Source: Clostridia bacterium
Lineage (GTDB): Bacteria > Bacillota > Clostridia > UBA1212
Reading direction: 5' to 3'
NCBI GenBank assembly: GCA_017461545.1
Contig: JAFTXP010000018.1
Coordinates: forward strand, 20,670-84,669
DNA: 64,000 nt
Positions 36,044 through 45,045 of the stretch are shown here, piece after piece. A model generated the notes under the pieces. That model ran no database searches. It was given only the letters and a program-made list of their open reading frames with translations, and was not told the origin of the DNA. The number at the start of each line of letters is the position of its first letter. The first letter of the stretch is position 1. A program made the position numbers and the translations under genes.

Positions 36044-37231
36044 GAGTTTCAGATATTTATCAGTCATTATAGAGCAGTCGTAAAGCGCGACTGCTCTTTT
36101 TCTGCAATCAATACTTATGTCTGTGGTGGCTTTTTTGTCGATAGTAGTGTGGATTGCATTGATAATTTCATCATCATTGTACGGGTTAACAACAATTCCG
36201 ACTTTGTCAGATATTGCTTCGGGACTTCCGCATAGTGACGAACTGATTACCGGAGTTCCGCATGCGAGCGCTTCAGGCACTACAAGAGGAAAGTTATCTT
36301 CTACCGACAGGTTAAGAAAAACGTCTGCAGCAGAGTAGATTCCGACCATATCTTCAAGATTCTCCGTTCTGGGAATTACTGTTAAGTTCTCAATAGCTTC
36401 TTTGGGATTGCAACCTGCACCTACAGCAACGAAATTGTACTGAGGGAGTTTTTTTGCCAAGCGAAAGAACGCATCTGCCTGTTTTCTGTTGTCCCAAACG
36501 CTTGCTACACCTAAGATAATTTTTTTATTAAATTTGATGTTGTATTTTTTTCTTACTGATTCTATTTCGATTTTATCTGCCGGAATAAATTTTTTCGTAT
36601 CAATTCCGTTATTTATGACATGAATAGGGTAGTTTGCTATGAAGGACTCTTTCGCAAGATTTGCGAGCCACACAGACGGACTTATAAAAGTGATGTCGCT
36701 GCGTTTACAGAAAAGCGATTTTTTATGAAAATACTCTTTTTTTGTAGTGTCAATCAGTGATTTTGGATATTCATTGCGGCAGATAGGGCAATCGCTGCAA
36801 CCTTTTACGTATTTTCTGCAATTCGCAGCAGAAAAGTATGCGCAGCCACCTGTGAATGCCCAGCAGTCGTGAAGCGTCCAGAATATTTTTGCGCTGCAAT
36901 TATTAATATATTCGAAAAGGATATCCAGATTCAGATAATATCCGTGAATGTTGTGAAGCAGAATTACATCGGGATTTATCTTCTGTAATTTTTCAACAAG
37001 CGCTTTTGTAGCCTGTTTGCTTGCATGACCGTTTTTTCCGAGTCTTGCCATCGCTGCATGAAAATATGTGTCAAATGACGAACCGATTCTTTCGCAGTTT
37101 TTATATTCTTTTAATTTTCGCCCGCAAAAAAGCAGTGCATCATGGCCTTTTGCCAGTGATGCCTGCTGAATTGACATAGCTATATTACCTGTACTTCCGT
37201 AATCGGATACATTTATCTGGACTAGTTTCAC
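36029..37231 (-). CDS. Glycosyltransferase, family 4 type
   Basis: 400 residues from a GTG whose last bases overlap the stop of the upstream gene (GTGA, four bases), the usual arrangement for coupled genes; a GTG four codons earlier is possible. The N-terminal MKLVQINVSDYGSTGNIA and the C-terminal SVEDNFPLVVPEALACGTPVISS with the E-x7-E motif mark a GT-B fold retaining transferase. A cysteine-rich stretch between (CAYFSAANCRKYVKGCSDCPIC) may bind a metal. It should add a sugar to a lipid-linked glycan intermediate. It is the last gene of the four-gene polysaccharide cluster and overlaps lepB tail to tail. Confidence 0.87.
   Translation of the reverse strand: MKLVQINVSDYGSTGNIAMSIQQASLAKGHDALLFCGRKLKEYKNCERIGSSFDTYFHAAMARLGKNGHASKQATKALVEKLQKINPDVILLHNIHGYYLNLDILFEYINNCSAKIFWTLHDCWAFTGGCAYFSAANCRKYVKGCSDCPICRNEYPKSLIDTTKKEYFHKKSLFCKRSDITFISPSVWLANLAKESFIANYPIHVINNGIDTKKFIPADKIEIESVRKKYNIKFNKKIILGVASVWDNRKQADAFFRLAKKLPQYNFVAVGAGCNPKEAIENLTVIPRTENLEDMVGIYSAADVFLNLSVEDNFPLVVPEALACGTPVISSSLCGSPEAISDKVGIVVNPYNDDEIINAIHTTIDKKATTDISIDCRKRAVALYDCSIMTDKYLKLLFAD
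36071..36101 (+). terminator. Terminator of lepB located inside the convergent glycosyltransferase gene
   Basis: AGAGCAGTCG and CGACTGCTCT form a perfect 10-bp stem with a 7-nt loop and are followed by five T on the plus strand. The hairpin encodes part of the C-terminus of the minus-strand glycosyltransferase. Confidence 0.75.
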
Positions 37232-38253
37232 TTGTTTTCCCACTCTGCAAGTTCGTTTCTGATGTACTCAAGCTCGAGAAGTTTTGCTTTAACTTCTTCG
37301 ACACCGAGCAATTCCGTGTTGTTTGAGTTAAACTCGGTAAGGTTTGAACGCTTCACATCGCCCTTAACAACATATTTGTCGTAGTTAAGATCTCTGGCAT
37401 CGGCGGGTACTCTGTAAAACTTCCCGCAGTCAATTGAGTTTGCGCATTCTTCGTTCGTAAGAAGTGTTTCGTACATTTTTTCTCCGTGTCTGATACCGAT
37501 AACTTTAATTTCGTTATCCGCATGGAAAAGTTCTTTTACAGCCTGCGCCAATACCTCTATGGTGCACGCAGGTGCTTTCTGAACCATAATATCGCCCGTT
37601 TCGGCGTTTTCAAAGGCGTAGAGGACTAATTCAACAGCTTCTTCGAGACTCATGATAAAACGTGTCATTTTAGGCTCTGTAACGGTAAGCGGTTTACCCA
37701 TCTTTATCTGGTCAATGAAAAGAGGAATGACTGAACCTCTTGAACACATAACATTACCGTAACGCGTTCCGCAAATAAGTGTTTTATCAGCCGGAACTGT
37801 CTTTGACTTTGCAACAAAGACTTTCTCCATCATAGCCTTGCTTGTACCCATGGCATTTACCGGGTAGGCCGCCTTGTCGGTCGAGAGACATATAACTTTC
37901 TTTACACCTGCGTCAATCGCTGCTGTCAAAACATTTTCGGTGCCGAGAACATTGGTCTTGACAGCCTCGATAGGGAAGAATTCACAACTCGGAACCTGTT
38001 TGAGCGCCGCCGCATGAAATACATAATCAACGCCGTGCATAGCATTGCGGACACTCTGAATATCTCTGACATCTCCGAGGTAATATTTTATCTTATCGTT
38101 CTGATAAGCATGTCTCATATCATCCTGCTTTTTTTCGTCACGGGAGAATATACGTATCTCCTTTATATCTGTATTCAAAAATCTATCAAGAACCGCGCCG
38201 CCGAATGAACCGGTGCCTCCTGTTATCAATAATGTCTTTCCGTCAAAGTTCAT
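37228..38253 (-). CDS. capE: UDP-N-acetylglucosamine 4,6-dehydratase/5-epimerase, CapE/FnlA type
   Basis: 341 residues. An extended short-chain dehydrogenase: nucleotide-binding TGGTGSFGGAV near residues 11-21, SRDEKKQDDMR, FHAAALKQVPSCEFFP near 84-99 and LSTDKAAYPVNAMGTSKAMMEKV. The catalytic YxxxK position reads MxxxK, as is normal for the CapE/FnlA/WbjB subgroup and unlike PseB. It removes water from UDP-GlcNAc and inverts C5 as the first step toward UDP-L-FucNAc-type sugars; the later enzymes of that pathway are not in this window. An AGGAGG inside the previous gene's end serves as the ribosome site. Confidence 0.9.
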   Translation of the reverse strand: MNFDGKTLLITGGTGSFGGAVLDRFLNTDIKEIRIFSRDEKKQDDMRHAYQNDKIKYYLGDVRDIQSVRNAMHGVDYVFHAAALKQVPSCEFFPIEAVKTNVLGTENVLTAAIDAGVKKVICLSTDKAAYPVNAMGTSKAMMEKVFVAKSKTVPADKTLICGTRYGNVMCSRGSVIPLFIDQIKMGKPLTVTEPKMTRFIMSLEEAVELVLYAFENAETGDIMVQKAPACTIEVLAQAVKELFHADNEIKVIGIRHGEKMYETLLTNEECANSIDCGKFYRVPADARDLNYDKYVVKGDVKRSNLTEFNSNNTELLGVEEVKAKLLELEYIRNELAEWENK

Positions 38254-38255
38254 GT

Positions 38256-39470
38256 TTATCCGATAACCTCCTCAAGAATATCCATGAGAAATTCTTTCCT
38301 GTAATTCTTTTCAAAATATGACAGCGAATTTTCTTTCATGGAATTTCTCTCGCTATCTTTCATATTATACATACTTATTGCGGTTTCCGCCAGTATTTTT
38401 GGATTTTCCGCGGGACAGCTCAATCCTGCGCCTGATTTTTTCACAATTTCCGCGCCTTCGCCGCTGCAACTCGCTATTACGGGAATTCCGCACGCAAAGT
38501 ACGACTGTATCTTAGCCGGCAATGTTATATTCAAAAGAGGCATATCCTTTAATATCAGAAGCGCGGCATCGCACACCGATAAATATTTGCAGACTTCCTC
38601 CGCCGGTTTTCTTCCGATGAAGAAAACATTTTTGTCGAGAACTCCAAGCTCCTCGGCCTTTTTTCGGATATTGGCCTCGTCGCGGCCGCCGCCCATAAAA
38701 ATCCAGTTCATACCGGGATATTCTTTCTTCGTCAAGGCGGCGGCTTCTATAGCAGTTTCAAGCTTCTGCGCCTCTCCGAAATTTCCCGTATAAATAATAT
38801 TAAATCCAGTTGGTATTTCTTCCTTAATACTGTCTTCTTCCGGTACTTTGACAGGCTTGTAAAAATCCTCCGCATACTGCGGCCAGAACATGACTTTATC
38901 GGAATCTATTCCTGCGTCGGTGATTGAGTTTTTAAATGACTCTGAAGAAATGAGTATTTTCTCTGATGCTTTGTATACTTTTTTTGTAAGATGCTTTATA
39001 TAAGAGAATACGGGACCGCTTTTTATGCCTGTCATTTCAGCCAGACTTTCGGGCCACAAATCAAGGACATATGTATACATGGGAATTTTTTGTTTTTTTG
39101 AAACGGTGATTCCGGGGAATGCCATAAAAACAGGGGAAAGCTGATATACAAAAACACAGTCGAATTTTTCTGCCTTTGCAAGCTTTTTAGCCTTTTTACA
39201 ACCTTTAAACCAGAATGAAAAATAATTGAGAATGAGCTGCTTTTTTGAGTTGCCTCTGGGGCATATGTCGGTATTGTACACCGTAACGCCGTTGTAATCG
39301 CGCGGAGTCTTGTAACACTCTTCGTATCCGTCAAAAACTACACCGGCGGGGTAGTTAGGCATACCCGTGAGAACGGAAACCTTATGACCTCGCTTTATAA
39401 GTTCGGTGCAAATATCGTTTATTCTGAATGATTCGGGATAAAAGTGCTGGCATACAACAAGAATATTCAC
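38256..39470 (-). CDS. Glycosyltransferase family 4, WbuB-like
   Basis: 404 residues of GT-B fold. The start MNILVVCQHFYPESFRIND and the middle PMYTYVLDLWPESL resemble WbuB/WbnK-type L-fucosamine or related transferases, which commonly accompany FnlA/CapE dehydratases. The donor-site end reads LPAKIQSYFACGIPVIAS. It likely adds the dehydratase-derived sugar to the undecaprenyl-linked primer made by the adjacent initiating transferase. TCAGGAGG precedes the ATG. Two bases separate its stop from the dehydratase start. Confidence 0.85.
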   Translation of the reverse strand: MNILVVCQHFYPESFRINDICTELIKRGHKVSVLTGMPNYPAGVVFDGYEECYKTPRDYNGVTVYNTDICPRGNSKKQLILNYFSFWFKGCKKAKKLAKAEKFDCVFVYQLSPVFMAFPGITVSKKQKIPMYTYVLDLWPESLAEMTGIKSGPVFSYIKHLTKKVYKASEKILISSESFKNSITDAGIDSDKVMFWPQYAEDFYKPVKVPEEDSIKEEIPTGFNIIYTGNFGEAQKLETAIEAAALTKKEYPGMNWIFMGGGRDEANIRKKAEELGVLDKNVFFIGRKPAEEVCKYLSVCDAALLILKDMPLLNITLPAKIQSYFACGIPVIASCSGEGAEIVKKSGAGLSCPAENPKILAETAISMYNMKDSERNSMKENSLSYFEKNYRKEFLMDILEEVIG

Positions 39471-39490
39471 AGACAGCCTCCTGAAAAACT

Positions 39491-40108
39491 TTATTGTTTC
39501 TTATCGTTTTTGTTATCGTTACGCATGCCTTCGGTTATATTTCTTCCGGATATGATTGCTCCGAAAGAACCGAAAATAATTTTCAGGTCAAACAAAAGAC
39601 TGCGTTTTTTTACATATTCGCCGTCCATCTTTGCTTTTACGGGGATATCAACATCATCTCTGCCGTTTATCTGAGCCCATCCTGTAAGTCCCGGGCGAAC
39701 TGAGTTTGCATTGTATTTGTCTCTTTCGTCTGCGAGATCTATCTGATTGTAAAGCGCCGGTCTTGGTCCTATCAGCGACATGTCGCCTTTCAGAATATTT
39801 AAAAATTGCGGCAATTCGTCAATGCTTGTTCTTCTTATAAACTTGCCCACTTTAGTAATATACGCATCTGCATGCTGCAACTCGTGTGTAGGCATATCCG
39901 CAGGTGCTGTTGTAGTCATGGAACGGAATTTATATAAAATGAACTCCTTCCTGTCTTTTCCGAGTCTGCGCTGTGTAAAAAAAGCACTGCCCTTTGAGTC
40001 GCACTTGATAACTATTGCGACAATAAGCATTGGTAACCAAAATATAAGAAGAAATACAACAGAAATAACAATATCAAGAATGCGTTTAAAAATATCGTAA
40101 ACTTTCAT
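39491..40108 (-). CDS. Undecaprenyl-phosphate sugar phosphotransferase (initiating bacterial sugar transferase)
   Basis: 205 residues from the ATG at 40108, chosen because the promoter at 40148-40176 leaves about 33 nt of leader with AAAGAAG before it; earlier GTG/ATG codons would start almost at the transcript end. One N-terminal membrane helix (about 11-33) precedes the catalytic part, with FRSMTT, RRTSIDELPQFLNILKGDMSLIGPRP and RPGLTGWAQINGR, the hallmark of the PglC/WcaJ/WbaP core. It transfers a sugar 1-phosphate to undecaprenyl phosphate and so starts synthesis of a surface glycan on the inner face of the membrane. Confidence 0.92.
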   Translation of the reverse strand: MKVYDIFKRILDIVISVVFLLIFWLPMLIVAIVIKCDSKGSAFFTQRRLGKDRKEFILYKFRSMTTTAPADMPTHELQHADAYITKVGKFIRRTSIDELPQFLNILKGDMSLIGPRPALYNQIDLADERDKYNANSVRPGLTGWAQINGRDDVDIPVKAKMDGEYVKKRSLLFDLKIIFGSFGAIISGRNITEGMRNDNKNDKKQ

Positions 40109-40147
40109 ATAAAATCTATCTTCTTTCATGCTCACAAATATACAAAA

Positions 40148-40176
40148 ATTTTACTATTATTCTATCCAAAAGTCAA
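40148..40176 (-). promoter_or_regulatory. Promoter of the polysaccharide gene cluster
   Basis: On the minus strand TTGACT (complement of 40171-40176), a 17-bp spacer and TAAAAT (complement of 40148-40153). Confidence 0.7.
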
Positions 40177-40270
40177 CGCCGCTGTGCATATTATCATTAA
40201 AATAAAGGTATTTTATTGTTGCGATTGAGGTGCCCTTGTGATAATATCTTTAAGCTGACATAAAATATTT

Positions 40271-40342
40271 GTCCCGGTGGTCCAATGGATACGATAACAG
40301 ACTCCGACTCTGTTGATATGGGTTCGATTCCCGTCCGGGATG
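40271..40342 (+). tRNA. tRNA-Arg (CCG)
   Basis: The acceptor GTCCCGG pairs with CCGGGAT (one G-T); the anticodon stem ACAGA/TCTGT encloses CTCCGAC, giving anticodon CCG; the T-arm is ATGGG-TTCGATT-CCCGT. The discriminator base is G and CCA is not encoded. A weak promoter (TTGCGA, 17 bp, TAATAT at 40243-40248) lies upstream. Confidence 0.93.
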
Positions 40343-40345
40343 TAT

Positions 40346-40381
40346 AAAAGAGGTCAAAATCTTTTGATTTTGACCTCTTTT
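40346..40381. terminator. Terminator between tRNA-Arg and yerC, probably bidirectional
   Basis: AAAAGAGGTCAAAA and TTTTGACCTCTTTT form a 14-bp stem with an 8-nt loop. It ends the tRNA transcript on the plus strand and sits just after the stop of yerC on the minus strand, with T tracts available both ways. Confidence 0.85.
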
Positions 40382-40385
40382 GTGT

Positions 40386-40688
40386 CTAATTTTTATTTTT
40401 ATCTTTTAGAACCAAGTCGTATCCGCCTGCGCCGTACTGGATGCATTTATTAACTCTCGCAATAGTGGCGGTGGAGGCGCCTGTCTTTGCTGCAATGGTG
40501 CTGAAAGTATTTCCCTCTTTGAGAAGTTTGGCAACCTCAAGACGCTGAGCAATTGAACATAACTCATTAATCGTGCAGACATCTTCGAAAAAACGGTAGC
40601 AGTCGTCTTTGCTGCTTAAAGAAAGTACTGCATCAAAAAAAGCTTCTGTTTCTTCAGTTTTTATCGCACTGTTTGCCAATTCTCTCAT
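40386..40688 (-). CDS. yerC: YerC/YecD family TrpR-related DNA-binding protein
   Basis: 100 residues from the ATG at 40688 with GGAGG eleven bases upstream; the more distal ATG overlaps that site. The C-terminal half is a TrpR-like helix-turn-helix: ICTINELCSIAQRLEVAKLL-type text, then TFSTIAAKTGASTATIARVNKCIQYGAGGY. The family is near-universal in Firmicutes, and its ligand and targets are not settled. The gene is monocistronic, divergent from the Tad genes and shares a terminator with the tRNA-Arg transcript. Confidence 0.9.
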   Translation of the reverse strand: MRELANSAIKTEETEAFFDAVLSLSSKDDCYRFFEDVCTINELCSIAQRLEVAKLLKEGNTFSTIAAKTGASTATIARVNKCIQYGAGGYDLVLKDKNKN

Positions 40689-40879
40689 CTGATTATGTCC
40701 TCCATTCAAATGTAATCGTATTTTAACGCTTTATCTTGCTAAAGTCAAGCTTAACAAAGTTTTTTGCAAGAAGAAATTTTTGAAAATGTCGAATTGTGTA
40801 AACTGACATCGAACTTAACAAATTGCAACGGCACTTCAGTGTTGTTATTATTTTTTTACGACAGAAAGGGGGAGTATTA

Positions 40880-42022
40880 TTGACAAGAAATTATTTGGTT
40901 GACATGGTTAATCAGAAGCTTACACATTCTATCAGCTCAGAAGTTATATATTCAGATTCGGAGCTTCTGAAAATCATTGATGAGTGTATAGAAAATATTT
41001 CCGACCGTGCCCGGTTAAGTTATCACGAAAAATCAGAGATAAGGTTATCTGTTTTTAATTTGCGCAGAAAGTTCGGAATTATTCAGCCTTTGTTGGATGA
41101 CCCGGGTGTAAATGAAATAATGGTAAACGGCACAGATGCAATTTTTATTGAAAAAGACGGAAAAATTGAGCAGACTTCTGTACGCTTTGAGAGTAAGGAT
41201 GATTTGTTCGGTATTATACAATCTATGGCATCTTTTTCTAACAGAAGTATAAATGAGAGTTCACCGATTGTAGATGCACGTCTGGCAGACGGTTCGCGTA
41301 TAAATGCTGTTTTAAATCCAACTGCTGTTAACGGTCCGGTTCTGACAATAAGAAAATTTTCCGAAAGAACATTTACAATGGAGAATTTTATAGAATTCGA
41401 AACTGTTACGTATGACGAATCTGTTTTTTTGCAATGGGCTGTGGAGTCATCACTTAATATTTTTGTATCCGGCGGAACTTCCAGCGGAAAAACAACGTTT
41501 CTGAATGTCTTGTCCAAATATATACCTGAAAAAGATCGAATTATTGTTATCGAAGATTCTTCGGAACTGAGATTGTGTCAGCCGAATCTTGTCCGATTGG
41601 AAACACGCCCGCCGAATTCCGAGGGTAAAGGAGAAATCAGTATGCGTAAGCTGATAAAAACCGCACTGCGCATGCGTCCTGACCGAATAATTGTCGGAGA
41701 GGTCAGAGACGAGAGCGCGCTGGACATGATTCAGGCGCTATGTACCGGTCATGACGGTTCCATGTCTACTGCCCATGCTAACTCGGCAGAAGATGTATTA
41801 ATCAGACTTGAGACAATGGCTTTGTGGGAAGGCCATGTAAGTTCTGAGTCTATAAGAAGACAAATATCATCCGGAGTAGACCTTGTGGTGCATTTGGAAA
41901 GGGACAGAGATATGAGACGAAGAGTAAAAGAGATTGTACAGGTATGTGATTATGAGAGTGGCGGCATTAAGGTCAATCCGGTTTTTTCAGACGGAAAGAA
42001 AATCGGCTCGTATATAACATAA
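40880..42022 (+). CDS. cpaF: CpaF/TadA-type secretion ATPase
   Basis: 380 residues from a TTG six bases after AGAAAGGGGGAG; the frame is open further upstream but without a start site. An N-terminal helical domain is followed by the Walker A motif [12 protein letters not shown] near 209-220, the Asp box [23 protein letters not shown], and the Walker B/His box [40 protein letters not shown] region (here split between residues about 268-310). It drives assembly of a Flp/Tad-type pilus or pseudopilus from the cytoplasmic side. It is the first gene of a five-gene run. Confidence 0.92.
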   Translation: MTRNYLVDMVNQKLTHSISSEVIYSDSELLKIIDECIENISDRARLSYHEKSEIRLSVFNLRRKFGIIQPLLDDPGVNEIMVNGTDAIFIEKDGKIEQTSVRFESKDDLFGIIQSMASFSNRSINESSPIVDARLADGSRINAVLNPTAVNGPVLTIRKFSERTFTMENFIEFETVTYDESVFLQWAVESSLNIFVSGGTSSGKTTFLNVLSKYIPEKDRIIVIEDSSELRLCQPNLVRLETRPPNSEGKGEISMRKLIKTALRMRPDRIIVGEVRDESALDMIQALCTGHDGSMSTAHANSAEDVLIRLETMALWEGHVSSESIRRQISSGVDLVVHLERDRDMRRRVKEIVQVCDYESGGIKVNPVFSDGKKIGSYIT

Positions 42023-42034
42023 AGGAGGAATAAG

Positions 42035-42799
42035 GTGAGAAAAGGAGGAAATTTTGTAAAAACATATGAGAAGTACTCGTCGGGGATATTTCCCATAATT
42101 CTGTTTACAGTTACTTATTTTTCCGTCGTATTTCTATATTTTTATTTAATACTGAACAGTATCATGCTTTGTGCGGTAATCACGTCTGTTATTTATCCGT
42201 ATGCGTTCTTTGCATTTCGTAAATATATGACAGTTCAGAAAATAAAGAAACTGGAGATACAATTCGGCGAGGCTCTTCGATTTATATCATCTTCAGTAGC
42301 GGCAGGTGTAACCGTTGAGAACAGTTTTTATGAGTTTGCCTCAAAGGCGAATACGTACAATAAAAGTGATTTGTCTTTGATAGCAAAGGAATTCAGAATA
42401 ATAACAAACAGTATGGATTTGCATGAGAACGCAGCAGATGCTTTCAGAGACTTTGCAGAGAGAAGCGGAAGCAGTGATATAAAAATTTTCTCATTGGCAC
42501 TTAGTCAGATTTATTCTTCCGGCGGCGATATAGTCGGTTTGCTTAGAAATACAGTTTCATCGCTTCGGATAAAAAGAGAAACGGAAGATGAAATAAGTCT
42601 GATATTGGCAGGGCCGAAGTACAATCACAGAATAATCACCGTGATGCCTGTGTTGATAATATTTCTGATGAAATTCATCTCGCCTGACTATATGTCGGCG
42701 GTGTATGAGGGCCCGGGGCGTATTGTGGGTGTTATATCTGCGATATTGATTGTTGTTGCATATATCATCGGAAGCAGGCTGTCAGATATACAGATGTAA
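42035..42799 (+). CDS. tadB: TadB-like type II secretion F-domain membrane protein
   Basis: 254 residues. Two N-terminal helices (about 15-60), a T2SSF domain (about 75-200) with QFGEALRFISSSVAAGVTVENSF and two C-terminal helices with MPVLIIFLMKF. It forms part of the inner-membrane platform that CpaF acts upon. The start is GTG after AAAGGAGG, 12 bp beyond the cpaF stop. A second AAAGGAGG occurs within the first codons but is not followed by a usable in-frame start. Confidence 0.85.
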   Translation: MRKGGNFVKTYEKYSSGIFPIILFTVTYFSVVFLYFYLILNSIMLCAVITSVIYPYAFFAFRKYMTVQKIKKLEIQFGEALRFISSSVAAGVTVENSFYEFASKANTYNKSDLSLIAKEFRIITNSMDLHENAADAFRDFAERSGSSDIKIFSLALSQIYSSGGDIVGLLRNTVSSLRIKRETEDEISLILAGPKYNHRIITVMPVLIIFLMKFISPDYMSAVYEGPGRIVGVISAILIVVAYIIGSRLSDIQM

Positions 42800-42814
42800 A
42801 GGAGGTTATAAAGA

Positions 42815-43534
42815 TTGTTGAGAAATTACTTTTTGTTTCTGTTAAAAAATTATTCTTTTATTTACGGTGAAAAGTTGTTTAAAAAAATATTCAACTTTCA
42901 CCAAACCGCAAAAGCAGTTAGTGTGATTTTTATTGTGACAGCAGGTGTGTTTGTTTTTTTTGCCGGCGGATTGGCAAAATCAAATATTGCTGCGATTTTA
43001 ATATTACTTTGTATGGCTGCGGCTGTTCCGGATTTTTTGATAATCCGCAGAACAAAAAAGAAAAAAGAAAGCCTCAAATACGGATTGGCTGACTTTATGG
43101 ACAGAACTGCAATATTATTGGATTCAGGAATGCCGCTATGGAGTGCCATTGCAGTAACTGCACATAACAGCAATCCTAAGGAGCCGTTTGCTTCAGAAAT
43201 GATTAACGCCGTGAAATCATTTTCTTTTAAGGAAGGATATTTTTACAGACCGGAAGAGAGTATGGAGATGCTTGCAGACCGATGTTCGACTCTTATGATA
43301 AGTTCGTTTGTATCTTTAGTAGTTCAGAATTCAAGGAAAGGAAGTGATGAGCTTGCATGTATTTTTAAAACACAGTCAAATACATACAGGGCAGAACAAC
43401 GTAACATGGCAAAAAAACGTGCTGAAGAAGCTTCTACATTGATGTTGCTGCCTACATCAATTGTGTTTGCCGCTATATTAGCATTGGTGGCAACTCCGGC
43501 AGTCATGACTATCATCTCGGGAATATCATTGTGA
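42815..43534 (+). CDS. tadC: TadC-like type II secretion F-domain membrane protein
   Basis: 239 residues. Two helices near 30-70, the T2SSF cytoplasmic domain (ADFMDRTAILLDSGMPLWSAI, about 90-110) and a C-terminal helix ending in LALVATPAVMTIISGISL. It pairs with TadB in the pilus assembly platform. The start is TTG after AAAGGAGG, 15 bp after tadB, so the run cpaF-tadB-tadC is clearly one operon. Confidence 0.83.
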   Translation: MLRNYFLFLLKNYSFIYGEKLFKKIFNFHQTAKAVSVIFIVTAGVFVFFAGGLAKSNIAAILILLCMAAAVPDFLIIRRTKKKKESLKYGLADFMDRTAILLDSGMPLWSAIAVTAHNSNPKEPFASEMINAVKSFSFKEGYFYRPEESMEMLADRCSTLMISSFVSLVVQNSRKGSDELACIFKTQSNTYRAEQRNMAKKRAEEASTLMLLPTSIVFAAILALVATPAVMTIISGISL

Positions 43535-43571
43535 GGATAGTTAAGTCAGAATAAATTAAAGGGGGATTATT

Positions 43572-43805
43572 ATGGATAATTTTATGTGTATAAATTTCCT
43601 AAAAGTAAAAAACATTAAAGAGAATCTTGTCAGAAGTATGAAAAGAGCCTTAAATCAAAACGGTATGGGAACAGTTGAAATTATTATAATTATTGCTGTC
43701 TTGGTGGCACTTGCTTTGCTCTTTAAAACATTTATTTTAGATTTATCCGAAGGTATTTTTGATAAGATTAAAACAAAAACAAATACTGCAATAGACAGTT
43801 TGTAG
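43572..43805 (+). CDS. Flp-type class IVb prepilin
   Basis: 77 residues. The processing and polymerisation motif GMGTVEIIIIIAVLVALALLF (about 36-56) has the Gly before the cleavage site, the Glu at position 5 of the mature part and a single hydrophobic helix, as in Flp1-type pilins of Clostridia. The leader is unusually long (about 35 residues, basic) and the tail is short. GGGGGA precedes the ATG. No prepilin peptidase is encoded in this window. Confidence 0.8.
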   Translation: MDNFMCINFLKVKNIKENLVRSMKRALNQNGMGTVEIIIIIAVLVALALLFKTFILDLSEGIFDKIKTKTNTAIDSL

Positions 43806-43833
43806 TTTTTATTTATAAAAAGAGGTTACTGCT

Positions 43834-44898
43834 ATGAATAGTGATAAAAAACAGAATTTGTCAGATATTGATGTCAGGATAAGCTGCGACAGAATGCAGG
43901 TTTGCATAAATGTTTCAGGAAATGTGAGTGCTAAGGAGGCGATAAATCTCATAAAAGAGCGTTTGCCAGATTTCAATAATAAATTTTTTCTACAAACTGA
44001 TATTACGGCAATACCGGACGGTTACTCCATAAACATTCACGGCAGAAAGTCTGTTAAGGAATATTTAGCGGAAAAACAATATGTGAGTTGTATTGATATA
44101 TTTTCAGTATGCAAAATGGCGAAGGATGTTTTTGATAAGTACGGAAAATCTGTTTTTTTAGATATACTGTTTGATTACAACGTGATTTTTGTCGAAGAAA
44201 ATATGCAATTATTAAATTTTGTATTTGTTCCATTCTTACATACGGACAGACAACATATGACCTTCAAAGAGTTTATCAGGGTTTTGTTTATTCACATGGC
44301 GGAAACAGATCCCGAGTCGGAAGAAAATGTTGTCAAGCTGCTCAATGTTATCAACGAGTGGGAAGATTCAGGATATAAAGATAAAAAATTTCAGGGATTT
44401 GCTTTATGTATAGAATCCTTTATGGATAAATACTATAGAAATTCCAAAAAAGATCTTATTACAAAAGGAACAAATGCAATTAAACAACTGATTGGCGGTA
44501 TTTATGTTGAAAAGAGAGACATAAAGGACAGGATATCTTACATATCATTCTTATGTGACAAGCCCAAAAGCCGACATTCCTTTGCATATGATGATGTAAA
44601 AAAAGTGTTTTTGCGCTTGGATAAAAATAAAAGTCTTGATAATAGTGTTTTTTCGTGCTTAAAAATCGGAAGAGAAAAAGAGTGGGCAGATTTATATATT
44701 GCTGATATGACAGTAAACAGTCGATTCGGAACAGTGTATTTTTTAGAAAACAATTTTTGCATAAAATATGAAACAGCAATAGACGCAAGTGAAAATGATT
44801 TCTTTCGGAGTGGCAAAACATATGCTATAAAAGACGGACAGACGATATCTATAGGCAAATTACGGTATACGGTAAAAATCTATAAAAAGGCTGTTTGA
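43834..44898 (+). CDS. DUF6382-like protein with a degenerate C-terminal FHA domain
   Basis: 354 residues, no membrane helix. The N-terminal half (about 1-200) looks like the DUF6382 region found in clostridial Tad clusters. Residues about 270-350 have the strand pattern of a forkhead-associated domain: CLKIGREKEWADLYIADMTVNSRFGTVYFLENN and DGQTISIGKLRYTVKIY. The phosphothreonine-binding Ser-x-x-His is altered to SRFG, so binding of phosphoprotein is doubtful. It likely regulates or scaffolds the Tad machine. AAAGAGG precedes the ATG, and it is the last gene of the Tad run. Confidence 0.65.
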   Translation: MNSDKKQNLSDIDVRISCDRMQVCINVSGNVSAKEAINLIKERLPDFNNKFFLQTDITAIPDGYSINIHGRKSVKEYLAEKQYVSCIDIFSVCKMAKDVFDKYGKSVFLDILFDYNVIFVEENMQLLNFVFVPFLHTDRQHMTFKEFIRVLFIHMAETDPESEENVVKLLNVINEWEDSGYKDKKFQGFALCIESFMDKYYRNSKKDLITKGTNAIKQLIGGIYVEKRDIKDRISYISFLCDKPKSRHSFAYDDVKKVFLRLDKNKSLDNSVFSCLKIGREKEWADLYIADMTVNSRFGTVYFLENNFCIKYETAIDASENDFFRSGKTYAIKDGQTISIGKLRYTVKIYKKAV

Positions 44899-44949
44899 CG
44901 TTGATTTATCAAACCTGCTTTTTTTAGCAAAATAATGTAAATTTTGGTG

Positions 44950-44978
44950 TTGCTCGCTGTTTTCTTATGTGATATTAT
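44950..44978 (+). promoter_or_regulatory. Promoter of mreB
   Basis: TTGCTC (44950-44955), a 17-bp spacer, TATTAT (44973-44978). It lies inside the upstream extension of the open frame and so supports the TTG at 45046 as the true start. Confidence 0.6.
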
Positions 44979-45045
44979 CAAAAAAGATTTGAATATTGTT
45001 GTAATAATTTGCATTTTGTTCTTGCTAAAGAAGGGAGAAGAAAAA

